Notes under the pieces: model-generated
Database searches by the model: none
Seen by the model: only the letters and a program-made list of their open reading frames with translations
Told to the model about the DNA's origin: nothing
Translations under genes and position numbers: made by a program
NCBI GenBank assembly: GCA_001643675.2
Contig: LSRY02000013.1
Span: forward strand, 1,428,501-1,492,500
Origin: Monocercomonoides exilis
Taxonomy: Eukaryota > Preaxostyla > Oxymonadida > Polymastigidae
Reading direction: 5' to 3'
Length of the DNA stretch: 64,000 bases
Shown here: positions 16,181 to 25,959 of the stretch, one piece after another
How positions within the stretch are numbered: the first letter of the stretch is position 1
How the letters are laid out: each line of letters opens with the position of its first letter

Positions 16181-17702
16181 CTAAACTCCACTGCTTTTAT
16201 CCTTTGATTGATAAAGCAGCTCGCTCTGTGCCTCCTCTGGCTCGTGCCCAACATTCATCATTTTGTGCTTTTTCATCACCAACAGCACAACTTCTTCAAC
16301 AGTTACCGCTGCCACAACCAGCACAAACCCCGAAGCTGAAGCTGCAATGATTATTATCAGCCTTCTTCTTCCATCGATACGGTTATTTACTTCCTCTTCC
16401 TCTGAACGCGGATCATTCGGTGACTCAGGCAGCTCCACGCTGAATTCCGCTGTCACATCCGTCCCAACCCCGTTGTCCTTTCCCGAAGGATACTCAATCT
16501 GGAAAGACACATTTTGCGCCCCACCGAACTCTCTGCTTTTCACATCCAGCGTCATTTTTTTCGGTCGAACATGCCTGGACGCTCGATCGTCACAACTGTC
16601 TTTTCTGTTGCGCCCTTCGCCGTAAAGCCCGTCAGAATTTTGCTTCGGCACGGAGCAAATCCATAGCCCTCCACCTCAAATCTCAGAATCTCATATTTCT
16701 GATCCCAGCTCCTTGAAACATTCGAGATATTCACATGGAAATATATATATTTCCCACCGTTTTCGTTCTTCTCCATTTTGCAGTCACTAATGTCCATCCA
16801 CAAATCATCCAGCACATCGTTCCCGTCCAACGTCGTTATTGCAGAAATGCTCAAAGTTCCTTCGCCCCCGCAACGCACTGTCCTGCGCAGATCGGAATAG
16901 CCCAAATAAGTCCACGTGTCAAACGTGTCGTTCCCCAGCCCCAACCACCCGCCCCTCTGCAATATGAACCCACGCACCCCATTCCGAAACGTTGTGTTTT
17001 CCATATTCGCGTTGCACTCGCTCAGTTCGATGCAGCCACTGTTCCATGCACACGCAACTTTTTCTTCATACGAATATTCGTGCGAATAATTTCGTTGATC
17101 CTCGACATTGCAATTCTTAACAGTAATGCTCGAACTTTTCAAGATCATAAACGGATCCAACTTTGTGGGATCAGCCGATCCATCCGAATTTGCTCGCAAA
17201 TCGATATTCTCGAGCAGCACCGCGCATTTCTCATCTGCACTCAGAAACGGGATTGTTCCGTCTTCGTACGCCTTTGTGTTGAAGTTGAGCGACCTCAGCG
17301 TGAGTTTGTCGAAACAATTTTGAAAAACGGAAACGGCTTGGCGTAATTGGGGTAAATCAGCGTGGATCCAGCCCCTGCCTTCGATTGCATCTCGATGCTT
17401 CGGCCCTTCAGCTCAACCGAAGGGTGGCCAAACGCTTCTGACGGAATAAGAAAATACAATTTATTCGGAGCTGGATGCTGCTTCGAAGCGTATTTCCATG
17501 TTAAGCACGGATGCTCCATTTCCCCGCAATCTTCGCGGTCTTCCCCATGCCCAGAAATATAAATTGTCAGTTCTTCCCCGCGCAGATTTCCCAGAAACAG
17601 AATGAATTGCATAAACATTGAAAGCCAAAATAAAATATGGAGCACAATACATATTTCTATAAGTGAAATCACAGATAAAACAAATCCTCTTTGTCGCAAC
17701 AC
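16181..17702 (-). pseudogene. beta-helix membrane protein, broken by two frameshifts
   Basis: Three consecutive minus-strand reading frames make one protein. 17295-17702 carries a hydrophobic signal (around 'MQFILFLGNL') and the 'CGEMEHPCLTWKYA' motif typical of oxymonad surface beta-helix proteins. After a one-base shift near 17,300, 'FDKLTLRSLNF' leads into 16552-17220, with Asn-rich strand-turn repeats such as 'CIELSECNANMENTTF'. After a second shift in an A7 run near 16,555, 'MTLDVKSREFGG' leads to a C-terminal transmembrane helix ('RRRLIIIIAASASGF' onward) and a short acidic tail. The size, about 490 residues, suits a type I surface protein. GC is clearly higher than in the neighbours. 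The breaks could be real mutations or sequencing indels: one is homopolymeric and the rest of the gene is undamaged. Confidence 0.75.
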
Positions 17703-18652
17703 GATTTCACATCATAAATTTGTTTATTCCTTTGTGCATTTATTTTTTTCAGAAAAAAACCATGTAATGCTTAATTTTCATTTTTCATTTCATGTGATCA
17801 AAAAATGAATGAAAAAGGTTATTCATGAATTTCTGCAAAAGGCAAGAATGCAAATCACAAAGATGAAAATGAAGAAAATTTGGTGATAACTCTTTTCTTC
17901 AATACCAGGAAAATAACGAATTGAATTAAAAATTGTTAACAGATTGAAACAAATCATGGCTTGATGATTATTGAGTAGATGATGAGGAAAAAGGAAGATG
18001 AAAAAGAAGAATTATCAGATGAAAGAGGATGAAAGAGCACACACTTTCTGCTGAATGAGTCATTCCAAAGAGATCTGATATCATTCTTTGATGATAAACT
18101 GCCTTGAATGAAAACCAATTTGATTTGGACAATGGAAGGGAGAGTTGAAATAATGCCAAAAGAAATGAAGGGAAAAGAGAAAGAGGATAAATATCATATC
18201 CTCTTCCACTTTATTGTTGGTGAAGGTGAGGGGACTGAATCGAATGAGCGAAATAATTTCGAGAAACACTTTTCCAACAAGCAACCAAGCAAAAAATTAA
18301 AAAGAAGTCAAAATCCCTTGATGATGAAGAAGGTCAAATATTCCGCTTCATCTATGAAGCTTTGGTTAATTGCAAATCAGATTATATTTTCAAATTCTCG
18401 TGTTGAAACTGTGATTTGAAGAATTTTCAACATTTCATATTCGTATTGATGAAACTTGTTGAGTGTTTTTTAATCAGAAATTGGAAATCATTCAAAATTC
18501 AATTTCGTTCTTCTTCTTCTTTTTTATCTTTTTCATTTCTTTGTCTCCTTTCGAAGTAATGGAAAAACAGTTGATACAAAAAACTCATTTGTTTTCTTTT
18601 TTGTGAAATGAATGACAAAAGAGAAAATTGAAAAACAAAATATAAAGTTGTT
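17703..18652. other. spacer with weak plus-strand coding relics
   Basis: Mostly AT-rich. Around 17,980-18,420 the plus strand holds short protein-like pieces, for example 'DDEEGQIFRFIYEAL' near 18,325-18,370, in changing frames with stops. They look like the tail of a decayed charged gene. No family recognised. Confidence 0.4.
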
Positions 18653-19560
18653 TTATAAAGCATTCACAAGATAATCAGAAATATTCAACAATAGTGTATG
18701 ATAAGGTCGTGTGTTTAAAATATTTAATGTTTCATAAAAGCTGGTGATGGTATCTTCGTATCCTTCTTCTTCCATCTTTTCAAAAATCTCTTTTTTTGTT
18801 GCTTTTCTTTCTGCTTCTTCCTTTACATCTTTGTTCTTTTCTTTCAATTTTATTGAAACATTCGTGAAGAATAGTAAGCATTCATTTGTCATGCCTTCAT
18901 TCAACGTTGGTCGCTGCATCTCCTCCAAAATAACATCAATAGCACCTCCTTTCAACAAGTCTTCAATTTTGGTATCTCCATAAACTGATGCAATTATCAA
19001 GGAGAGAATGCATTGATTGCTAATTACTCCATTATTCCCTTTTGCTGCTCGATATATCTGAACAATACTATTGATTAGCTCTACATTTTCTTCATTCTGC
19101 AATCGACAACTGAGGAAATAAATCTTCAATGTTTCGAGCCATCTCATCAATGCAAATTCTTCTTTCACCTCTTTTCCCCTTTCATCTTCTTTTTTTCTCT
19201 TCCAATCCACACATTTCATCTGTTCTTCCAACTCTCTTTCTGCCTCTCTTCCAAAATGCAGTTCATTCACAATAGTGTCTTCCACTTCTTTACACATGTA
19301 TAATCTGAATATCAAAAAATCCCATGTTGATTGATAGGCAAGCAGAGTGAGGTGATGATGCTCCTGATGATATTGGATAACATCTTTGATTTCATTCAAA
19401 TACAATTCTGTTGGAAGTTTCTTATTAAAAAACATTAAATAATAATAATAATAACATTCAATAAATAAAACAAAACAAAATTAAAAAGCATGTGAATAAT
19501 TCAAACAGCACAGTTACGAACACAAGACAACGCAAGAAATAATGTTTCAACATCTTTTTG
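18653..19560 (-). pseudogene. oxymonad paralogous-family gene, 3' part (cut by retrotransposon)
   Basis: The downstream half of a gene whose 5' half is at 24127-24663. Exon 3 is 18653-19420 (255 codons plus stop; 'KLPTELYLNEIKDVIQY', 'NELHFGREAERELEE', 'KCVDWKRKK', ending 'LNISDYLVNAL'). The intron is 19421-19506 (GTTTGAAT...TTAATAAG). 19507-19560 is the distal piece of exon 2 ('QKDVETLFLALSCVRN'). Joined across the insertion, the complete protein is 430 residues in a single frame. The all-helical, Leu-rich repeats resemble HEAT/armadillo solenoids. From memory, many near-identical paralogues exist in Monocercomonoides as hypothetical proteins. Function unknown. The sequence has no other damage, which suggests a recent disruption or a segregating allele. 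Confidence 0.85.
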
Positions 19561-19580
19561 ATTGAAAAAGAAAATATGAA

Positions 19581-19629
19581 ATTCACTTTCTTCTCTTCGA
19601 TCTGAGAGTATCACTTAAGGGTTAGTCAC
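19581..19629 (+). repeat. left inverted terminal repeat of the DIRS-like element
   Basis: 49 bp beginning ATTCACTTTCTTCTC and ending GGGTTAGTCAC, matched by the reverse complement at 24042-24090. The 20 bp outside it (19561-19580) are unique to this end. Confidence 0.93.
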
Positions 19630-19799
19630 CCAAGCGAATCTGGTTTAAAAAAGTGAAGTGTGGAAAATGCGCGTGAAAATACAAATTGCGCTTGAAGAGA
19701 AAAAGGTGAAATGGGTTTCAAAATGGGTTTTGGGTTGGTATTGCATCTGGAACTTGCTTAAAGCTTTCTTCACAGGGTGGGAGTGAAAACGCGGTGGGT

Positions 19800-19902
19800 G
19801 AAGAGAAGAAAGTGAATTTCATATTTTCTTTTTCAATCAAAACGCAAGCATTTTGATTTGCAAGAAAACATTCATTCACTTTCTTCTCTTCGATCTGAGA
19901 GT
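19800..19902. repeat. internal complementary region of the DIRS-like element
   Basis: Two blocks meet at about 19837. The first is the reverse complement of the left extremity (19561 to about 19600). The second is the reverse complement of the right extremity (about 24064-24126). The junction TTTTTCAATCAAAACGC shows how the two ends abut in a circular intermediate. This is a diagnostic feature of DIRS retrotransposons. Confidence 0.92.
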
Positions 19903-19918
19903 TTGTAGTAATTGGGCG

Positions 19919-21400
19919 TTATGGATTACTTTCTGAATTTTCTCTTTCCATTATTTCTTTTCGTCTCTGTGATCTTGTTCGAATAATAAACTGGATGCAT
20001 TTTTCTTCGATGATTTCATTTTCGTCTTTCTTGTTTTCATTGTTCGTGGTATTTGATTGCTTTTTGTAGATGGATTGAGACTCATTATCATCTGGTTCTT
20101 CAATATGGTCTGGTTGTGAGATCTCTTCTCTTGCTTTCTCTGTTTCATGGCCTTCTGGCAAACGTGATTGTTGATTGATGGGAACAATGGAATCTTTTTC
20201 GTCTGGTGTGGATATGGATGGAGGAATTGTGGAAGACTGTTGAATTGCTTTCTTTGTCTCCTGATTCGACGATATAATCTGGGCCATCTTGTTTGATATG
20301 TTAGATTTGAAATAATGTTTAATCACTGTGTTGCTACTGGGGGATAATCTTGCGAATTTTGCCACCTGTTCGACTGGAGTTCCTGCCATTGTTAAGGCTG
20401 ATATTGAAGCATGTTTCAAGGTGTATGGGCTGTAGTTCGAAGGGATTCTTGCATCTTTCATCATTTCACTGGCTGCTTTTCGAATTGCTCGGGCATTCAT
20501 TGGATCATATGTTGAAGAGCTCAGAAATAGTTTATTAGAAGCTGGATTGTGAATTTTTACACGATCCCATAAATCTTTAACGGCTGTTGCTGGACATATC
20601 AAACTTTCCTTGTCGAGGAATGGGATGACAATGTTGCTTCTTTCAAGTCCAGTTTTAAGTGATGTATTCAGGTTAATTGATTGCTTATCTATTTCTGATT
20701 CCTTGAGATTGATTCTTTCCAGTTCTGTAAAGCGGCACGCAGAGAATATCATACACAAACAAATTGTTTTCCTTGTTAGCTGCGAGAATGACAAATTTTC
20801 GTTCTTTCCAATCGTTTCTATATGCGTGAAGAGTTGTTGAGGGTTCCACATATCATCTTGTCTCTTTTTCTTTCTGCATTCCGATCTCCTGAATGATCTA
20901 AACAGGATTGAAATCAAGGTGTTCTCCCCAAGTGATTTTCCGTATAATACTGATGTTAGAAAGGAAATGGCAGATCTGACAATTCTCAATGAAGAAGCTT
21001 TCATTCCGTTGTTTTTCAAGGCGACAAACACATCCAAGCATCTTTTTTGCCAAATCTGAAATTTAGAAGGTATGTCTTTGAATTTCAACTGATCCCATTT
21101 GTCTTTGAAATGTGCGAAACCATAAGTGTATCCCATCCATGTTGCACTAGCGACGCTGTTTTTGCACTCTTCGGCCAGTTCACGTGACATGCTTCTTGAT
21201 GCCAAAATCTCGTTCCACCACGATTCTCCCTTTTCGGTTATGGATTGATTAGGCATATCCTCAGTCTTCCTGGTGGAAGCGTAGCATTCATTTGCTTCAT
21301 CCATCTTCCTTCCCTTATTATCTCCTCCGTTCTCCTCCATGTCCAAGAGATGTGATTTGTGTTGTTCAGTAGAGGTTCCCATATCTGACCTTTCCAATCT
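19919..21400 (-). CDS. DIRS-type tyrosine recombinase ORF (catalytic part)
   Basis: Integrates the circular element DNA. The frame is open from 23233 to 19919 (1104 codons), but the recombinase proper is the last 450-500 codons. An N-terminal SAM-like region contains 'ATWMGYTYGFAHFKD'. The catalytic Arg lies in 'FSACRFTELERI'. 'SPYTLKHASISAL' falls where HxxR is expected. The nucleophile Tyr is in 'TVIKHYFKSN'. Tyr and Lys stand in place of the usual His and Arg of HxxR, which is unusual or lineage-specific. A long Gln/Ser/Glu tail follows, up to TAA at 19919. The start codon is uncertain. Translation may use a downstream ATG or frameshifting from the RT frame. Confidence 0.88.
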   Translation of the reverse strand, partial: RLERSDMGTSTEQHKSHLLDMEENGGDNKGRKMDEANECYASTRKTEDMPNQSITEKGESWWNEILASRSMSRELAEECKNSVASATWMGYTYGFAHFKDKWDQLKFKDIPSKFQIWQKRCLDVFVALKNNGMKASSLRIVRSAISFLTSVLYGKSLGENTLISILFRSFRRSECRKKKRQDDMWNPQQLFTHIETIGKNENLSFSQLTRKTICLCMIFSACRFTELERINLKESEIDKQSINLNTSLKTGLERSNIVIPFLDKESLICPATAVKDLWDRVKIHNPASNKLFLSSSTYDPMNARAIRKAASEMMKDARIPSNYSPYTLKHASISALTMAGTPVEQVAKFARLSPSSNTVIKHYFKSNISNKMAQIISSNQETKKAIQQSSTIPPSISTPDEKDSIVPINQQSRLPEGHETEKAREEISQPDHIEEPDDNESQSIYKKQSNTTNNENKKDENEIIEEKCIQFIIRTRSQRRKEIMERENSESNP

Positions 21401-23133
21401 GGAAGAAGAAGAAGAACTCGAGCTTTCTCCATCGCTGCTTTTCGGATCACTGCTGGAATCAAAGGAACCGGTGGATGCGCAAGAACTGTCTCGTTTCTCC
21501 AAGAAATTTGTAACCCGTCTTGACTTAAATTGCTTCCTGGTCCGCACCATCTCGTTGATTTTGTGTTTTCTTTTGTTGCGAACGCATCGAGTGTGATGTG
21601 CATCTGAAGCTGATTGGTGATCTCTTCGAGTGCTTCTTGTTCGACTTCGTAATCTCCTCCTTTTGCCAATCTCGATAGGCCATCTGCTCTGACGTTTCTC
21701 TCTCCGGGAATATGTTGAGCTTTCACAACTACTTTCAGCGCTTGGGTTTGATTCCATATTTTCTTCAGAAGGATTCTGAGATTCGGACCCGCTCCCCATC
21801 GATTCAGATTGTAAACTGCTGTTGTGTTGTCTGATCGAATAAGTAGATTTCTTATTTCTTGATTTTGAATGGAATTTGAGAAATGCGCGATGGCTTGATT
21901 GATAGCGAATAGCTCTCTGTAATTTGAACTTTGGTTTCTGACTGGAGGTGGAAGAAGTTTGTAAAAGTCCAGCATTTGATTGTTGACTTTTAGTGTTGCG
22001 CCTATGGCAAACCCTGATGCATCTGTTGTAAGAATTGCTTCCGGTCGAAACACTGGATTCAATCTCCTTGATTGGTTCTCTTTCAGCCTTTCGCTCCACT
22101 TCATGAGGCAATTTGTTATCGATGCATTCACGCGCATTTTTCCTTGCCATCCATTCAGACTCAAAGCTTTGTTTAGGAGTTTGTACAGTTGTGACAAATT
22201 CAGGGAGGCTTCTTGATACACGAATCTTGTTGCGTTCAGTTTCCCTATCAACGAGGCAAACTTCTTTATCGAAACAACTCTGTTGTTCTGGGCAATCCTC
22301 CTCCATTTCTTGCACTCTTTCATCAGCTCGGTTTTCTTCGATTCCTCTATCTGTACCACAAACTGATTGGTATCCCATTGGAAGCCCAAAAATTTGAACT
22401 GCTGACTTGGAATTAAATGACATTTTTCCGAATTGAGCAACAGTCCCAATTTGTTGAACATCGAAAGAGTTTTCTCCACAATAATATTGAGTTCCTGCGG
22501 GTCTTGATGAAGAAGAACAATATCGTCCAGGTATGCAATGGCTCTCACACTCCATTCCTCCCTCATGTATTTTAGAACTTTCCTCATCACTTTTGTGAAC
22601 GTTCGAGGCGCATCTTTGTATCCGAAAGGCATTCCGTGGAAAGCGTAGTATTTTCCTTTGAAAACGAACGAAAGGAATGGTGATAATTCTTCGCTGACTT
22701 TTATAAGATAATAAGCTTGGCTCAAGTCCATTGTGACTGCGTAATCCTTTTCTTGTATAATTTTCTCCACTGTTCTGTGGTCTTCTTGCTTGTAATAAAT
22801 CGTCTTGATAGCATTGTTGAGTCTTCGGCAATCCACGATTTGCCTCCAGCCACCGTCTTTCTTTCTGATTACAAAAACTGGATTCAAATGCTTCACATCC
22901 TTCTCCTGAATCGGCTTGATAATATTTGTTTCCAGTTGCTTCTTGATCATCTTTGAAAAGGCTTGTTGGGCTTCTTGACTCTGATGCTCCAAAGGGTTGA
23001 ATACTCCTGTTTTCTTGAGTGATTCCTTCGCGGCTTTGCTCCTCCATACAGGGATTACTCCTTTCCCAATAATTCGTGCTCCTCCAATTTTTTCCCATTC
23101 TTCTCGAAATAAACAAGTTCTTCCTCCAACCAT
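21238..23133 (-). CDS. reverse transcriptase-RNase H of the DIRS-like element
   Basis: 631 codons copying the element RNA into DNA. RT motifs are in order: 'AVTMDLSQAYYLIKV' (first catalytic Asp), 'FHGMPFGYKDAPRTF', and 'AIAYLDDIVLL' with the YLDD active site. RNase H follows with 'ILTTDASGFAIGA', 'SSNYRELFAI', 'LIRSDNTTAVYNLNRW' and 'HIPGERNVRADGLSRL', giving the D-E-D-D set. The C-terminal block 'MHITLDAFATKEN' through 'LLLLPDWKGQIWEPLL' is typical of DIRS/Ngaro polyproteins. There is no aspartic protease and no DDE integrase, as expected for this class. The ORF starts 48 nt after the end of ORF1 and lies wholly within the open recombinase frame. Confidence 0.93.
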   Translation of the reverse strand: MVGGRTCLFREEWEKIGGARIIGKGVIPVWRSKAAKESLKKTGVFNPLEHQSQEAQQAFSKMIKKQLETNIIKPIQEKDVKHLNPVFVIRKKDGGWRQIVDCRRLNNAIKTIYYKQEDHRTVEKIIQEKDYAVTMDLSQAYYLIKVSEELSPFLSFVFKGKYYAFHGMPFGYKDAPRTFTKVMRKVLKYMREEWSVRAIAYLDDIVLLHQDPQELNIIVEKTLSMFNKLGLLLNSEKCHLIPSQQFKFLGFQWDTNQFVVQIEESKKTELMKECKKWRRIAQNNRVVSIKKFASLIGKLNATRFVYQEASLNLSQLYKLLNKALSLNGWQGKMRVNASITNCLMKWSERLKENQSRRLNPVFRPEAILTTDASGFAIGATLKVNNQMLDFYKLLPPPVRNQSSNYRELFAINQAIAHFSNSIQNQEIRNLLIRSDNTTAVYNLNRWGAGPNLRILLKKIWNQTQALKVVVKAQHIPGERNVRADGLSRLAKGGDYEVEQEALEEITNQLQMHITLDAFATKENTKSTRWCGPGSNLSQDGLQISWRNETVLAHPPVPLIPAVIRKAAMEKARVLLLLPDWKGQIWEPLLNNTNHISWTWRRTEEIIREGRWMKQMNATLPPGRLRICLINP

Positions 23134-23180
23134 TGCCTCTTGTCGGACTTCTGCGGGCTGCAGAATGCTGTTCGTTTCTT

Positions 23181-24023
23181 CTATTGGTCTTTTCGCTCCC
23201 CTGATTGTCTTCTTGAAGCGAAACCTGAAGCACTTGGTCGCAGCCGGATTTGGTTTTGTTGTCTTGACAACCGGGGAGCTCTTTGAAAAAATCTGTGGCT
23301 AGCTGATCTTCTGGTTGGAATTGTTCTGGCTCTTATCGAACTTCTTCTCATAGGCCAGCTCGTTGTTTGTAGCTTGAATTGTTGACTCTTCTCTGTTTTT
23401 CTCCATTCTTCAAGAACTTCTGATTGCCTTTGAGTAAGAAGACTGGAAGCTGTGCTCTCCTTCATCTGTGCAGCTGCCCTAAAGCCGAATCTTCCTTGAA
23501 TTCTTACAGATCTTGCCTCCTTCAGCGCTTTTGAAACTAATAAAATTGCATCTGCAATTGATCCTTTTTCGTCATCTTTTTCTTTTAATTTCGCGTGTGT
23601 GTAAAGCAGAATTTTAATGGCTGGATATAGAAATGCTTCAGTTCGCTCACCTGCCTTATCCAATGCGTCGTTCATCCAATTGTCCGTTCTCGAAGCTGTA
23701 GGAGGAGCCTTTGGCAGAAATGGACTTAAATCATCTTCCTTCAAATCAGTAATAAGATCTTCCAAATATCTTTCTGGTAAATCCAAATCATATAAGCTGC
23801 AGTCCGGATCTCTGAGAAATATTGTTTTAAAACTATTTTCTATCAGCAGACAATCGTCGCCATGGCTTATTTTCGCTTCTGAAGCTCCCTGGATCTGCTG
23901 GGAAAATTCAGAACTGGAATGAGAAATCACACTCGAAAACGTCTCTCCCGGAGGTCCATCTGACATCATTGATGTGGCAGAATTCAACGCGGGTCCAGTG
24001 CTGAGTGGAGAGCTAGGGAGCAT
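23181..24023 (-). CDS. ORF1 (gag-like) of the DIRS-like element
   Basis: 280 codons starting with ATG at 24023, just inside the right inverted repeat. It has a Ser/Pro-rich N-terminus, a central helical region around 'DNWMNDALDKAGERTEAF' and 'YPAIKILLYTHAKLKEKD', and a basic Arg/Gln-rich C-terminus that could bind nucleic acid. No zinc knuckle seen. Position and composition suit the structural protein of a DIRS element. It overlaps the 5' end of the long recombinase frame by about 50 nt. There is no sequence proof of capsid function. Confidence 0.7.
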   Translation of the reverse strand: MLPSSPLSTGPALNSATSMMSDGPPGETFSSVISHSSSEFSQQIQGASEAKISHGDDCLLIENSFKTIFLRDPDCSLYDLDLPERYLEDLITDLKEDDLSPFLPKAPPTASRTDNWMNDALDKAGERTEAFLYPAIKILLYTHAKLKEKDDEKGSIADAILLVSKALKEARSVRIQGRFGFRAAAQMKESTASSLLTQRQSEVLEEWRKTEKSQQFKLQTTSWPMRRSSIRARTIPTRRSASHRFFQRAPRLSRQQNQIRLRPSASGFASRRQSGERKDQ

Positions 24024-24041
24024 TCTTTTTTCAGATTCGCC

Positions 24042-24090
24042 GTGACTAACCCTTAAGTGATACTCTCAGATCGAAGAGAAGAAAGTGAAT
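24042..24090 (-). repeat. right inverted terminal repeat of the DIRS-like element
   Basis: Reverse complement of 19581-19629. The element continues 36 bp further, to GCGTTTTGATT at 24126-24129, where the host exon resumes. Confidence 0.93.
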
Positions 24091-24126
24091 GAATGTTTTC
24101 TTGCAAATCAAAATGCTTGCGTTTTG

Positions 24127-24663
24127 ATTCTCCATGCATTCTTCTTTGTCAAAGACGGCTTTCAGAAGACAAGTCACGCTGATTAACATCAATTTTTCAG
24201 AAAATTGCTCATTCAGCAAAAGACAGCATTCGCAAAGATCTGCCATTAACTTTTCGATCTTTTCTTCATTTTTCTCGTTTTCAACAATCATTTTCTCAAA
24301 TCTCATGGACAGTGAAGAACAATAAAAGCCATAACACCGCAAGTTCAAAAGAACTTTGCAAAATCCAACATGCTTTAACAATCTTATGATATTTTCCACA
24401 GATGTTTTCTTTTCTTCAATCATTTTGTAAATTTTGTTGAACAATTCTTTTGTGAAAGTCCGATGAATTGCAATTCCATCCATTTCATCAATTATTCCAT
24501 TCAATTCTTCGATTTTCTGATTTTGATCTTCCTCGCCACACTGTTCCAGCGCAGAAAGCAATTCTTTGATGAAAAAAAAAAAGAAAAAATTCAATCAACA
24601 AGAATTCAAATGCAGCTGCAATTGAAGACCTGTGAACTTTTTTGTGTTGCCCGTCTCCTGCAT
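24127..24663 (-). pseudogene. oxymonad paralogous-family gene, 5' part (cut by retrotransposon)
   Basis: Exon 1 is 24630-24663, from ATG ('MQETGNTKKFT'). Intron 1 is 24564-24629 (GTCTTCAA...TTCATCAAAG). Exon 2 begins at 24563 with 'ELLSALEQCGEEDQNQ' and runs through 'IEELNGIIDEMDG', 'FTKELFNKIYKMIEE' and 'LLKAVFDKEECMEN'. There it is interrupted by the DIRS-like element, resuming at 19560. An earlier in-frame ATG at 24705 would add a hydrophobic stretch. I prefer 24663 because remembered family members begin with a short polar leader. Exon lengths and phases fit the distal half (525 nt before intron 2). Function of the family is unknown. Confidence 0.85.
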
Positions 24664-25950
24664 TTTTGAAAACAGGATGTGCGCGAAAAACAATACAATT
24701 ATTTCCATTCACGTTGAAAGTTCACATGATTGGATTGAAGAAATTGGCGAACAGGTCAAACTCAAAAAGAATTATAAAAAATGTCAGCTTTCACACCATC
24801 GGTTTTTGCATTTCCATTGGCAAGTATTTGCAGAAAACGTGATGTTTTGTCTTTTTTCTTTACGAGTTATGGATGAAATGATCGAAATGATTTCTTTGAA
24901 CGGGAATATCAATTTGCAAAATGAGAGATAGATGAGTTAATTTGTCAAGCAAAATGGGATATTTTCTTTCCCATGTTTGTATGAATCACTGATAAACAAT
25001 TTTGGAAATCGACAAGATGTTTTTGGAAATTGGATTCTCAAGGATAACACAACAATAACATGATTTGATGAAAAAAATCTGTACGTTTGCATTTTTTCAT
25101 TGTTCTATTGACTGTTGCGATATTTCTATCTGTAAACTGTTTGAACCCCAAGACTCAAATCATTTTCTTCAAATCATCAATCTTTTCTTTTCAGAGAAAT
25201 AAGATGAGAATGGGGATGTTCTGAATTTCAATTTTGGAAAACAGATTTTCATGAACATGGGTTGTGGAACAACTCATTTTTCTTTTGAACGTGAGAGAAA
25301 AATAAATTCAGCTGATGTTTTATTTGTTGAAAATGAAAAGAGGACAGAATTCTGAGAAAAAGAAAGTTTGAACAAAAAAGACTGAATTTTGGAACACAAG
25401 GAAAGGGAACAGTTTGAGACGTTTTTGGACAAGGAAAGTGACGGGAAATGTGGAAAGCGGAATATTAACGGAGAAAAAAAGACCAAGAAATGAATGCAAA
25501 GCAATGTGATTGGACTTTGGTTCAAGTATTGCTACACCAACCATCTTCTGCTTTGGCAGTCAATAAGATGTGCCTGTGGTTTTTGAAATATGTTTTCAGC
25601 GAAACACAATCGTTTTTTCATCATGCTGTTGTGACAGGGGAAATGAAGGCCAAAAGATTCTGCTCCAGCTCATGCCTTTGAAAGGACAATAAAACTTGAG
25701 AGGATTGCTTCAATCACCATCCATCTGGTGTGTTTATTGGATTTGATAAACGAGTAGAGAGAAGTATGAGAACTTCGGCAACAGACACAAAGTTGCAGAC
25801 AGAACTCGAAGAAGTCAGAGGCCGAGCAGAAATTGAATGCGCAGGATCAGAGGAGGGAGCGTGCACATGCAAAGCAGCAGTGCCAGATAAGCGCAGAAGG
25901 AGGTTGTTTCCAGACTCTATCTCGATGCTTTGAAGCAGAAAATTCAACAT
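24664..25950. other. AT-rich spacer, no clear gene
   Basis: It holds only short open stretches in several frames, none with recognisable motifs or consistent codon use. It includes the upstream region of the paralogous-family gene. Around 25.75-25.95 kb the composition rises towards that of the decayed gene that follows. Confidence 0.45.
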
Positions 25951-25959
25951 TCACAGGAA

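Larger units (their letters stand above)
19561..24126 (-). mobile_element. DIRS-like tyrosine-recombinase retrotransposon, apparently intact
   Basis: A 4.57-kb element with a gag-like ORF, an RT-RNase H ORF and a tyrosine recombinase ORF on -. It has no LTRs and no classical target duplication. Both ends carry a 49-bp inverted repeat (19581-19629 and 24042-24090). Between the recombinase stop and the left end lies an internal complementary region (19800-19902). It is the reverse complement of the extreme left end fused to that of the extreme right end, exactly the DIRS arrangement that templates the ends during circle formation. The two flanks share only TTTTGATT. Removing 19561-24126 restores the host reading frame (GAG AAT CAA AAA). 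The element therefore jumped by site-specific recombination into an exon. All three ORFs are open, so it may be active. Confidence 0.92.

Noticed and set aside
22717-23302. Plus-strand open frames inside the DIRS-like element
   Set aside because: Antisense shadows of the RT and gag-like ORFs, without motifs.
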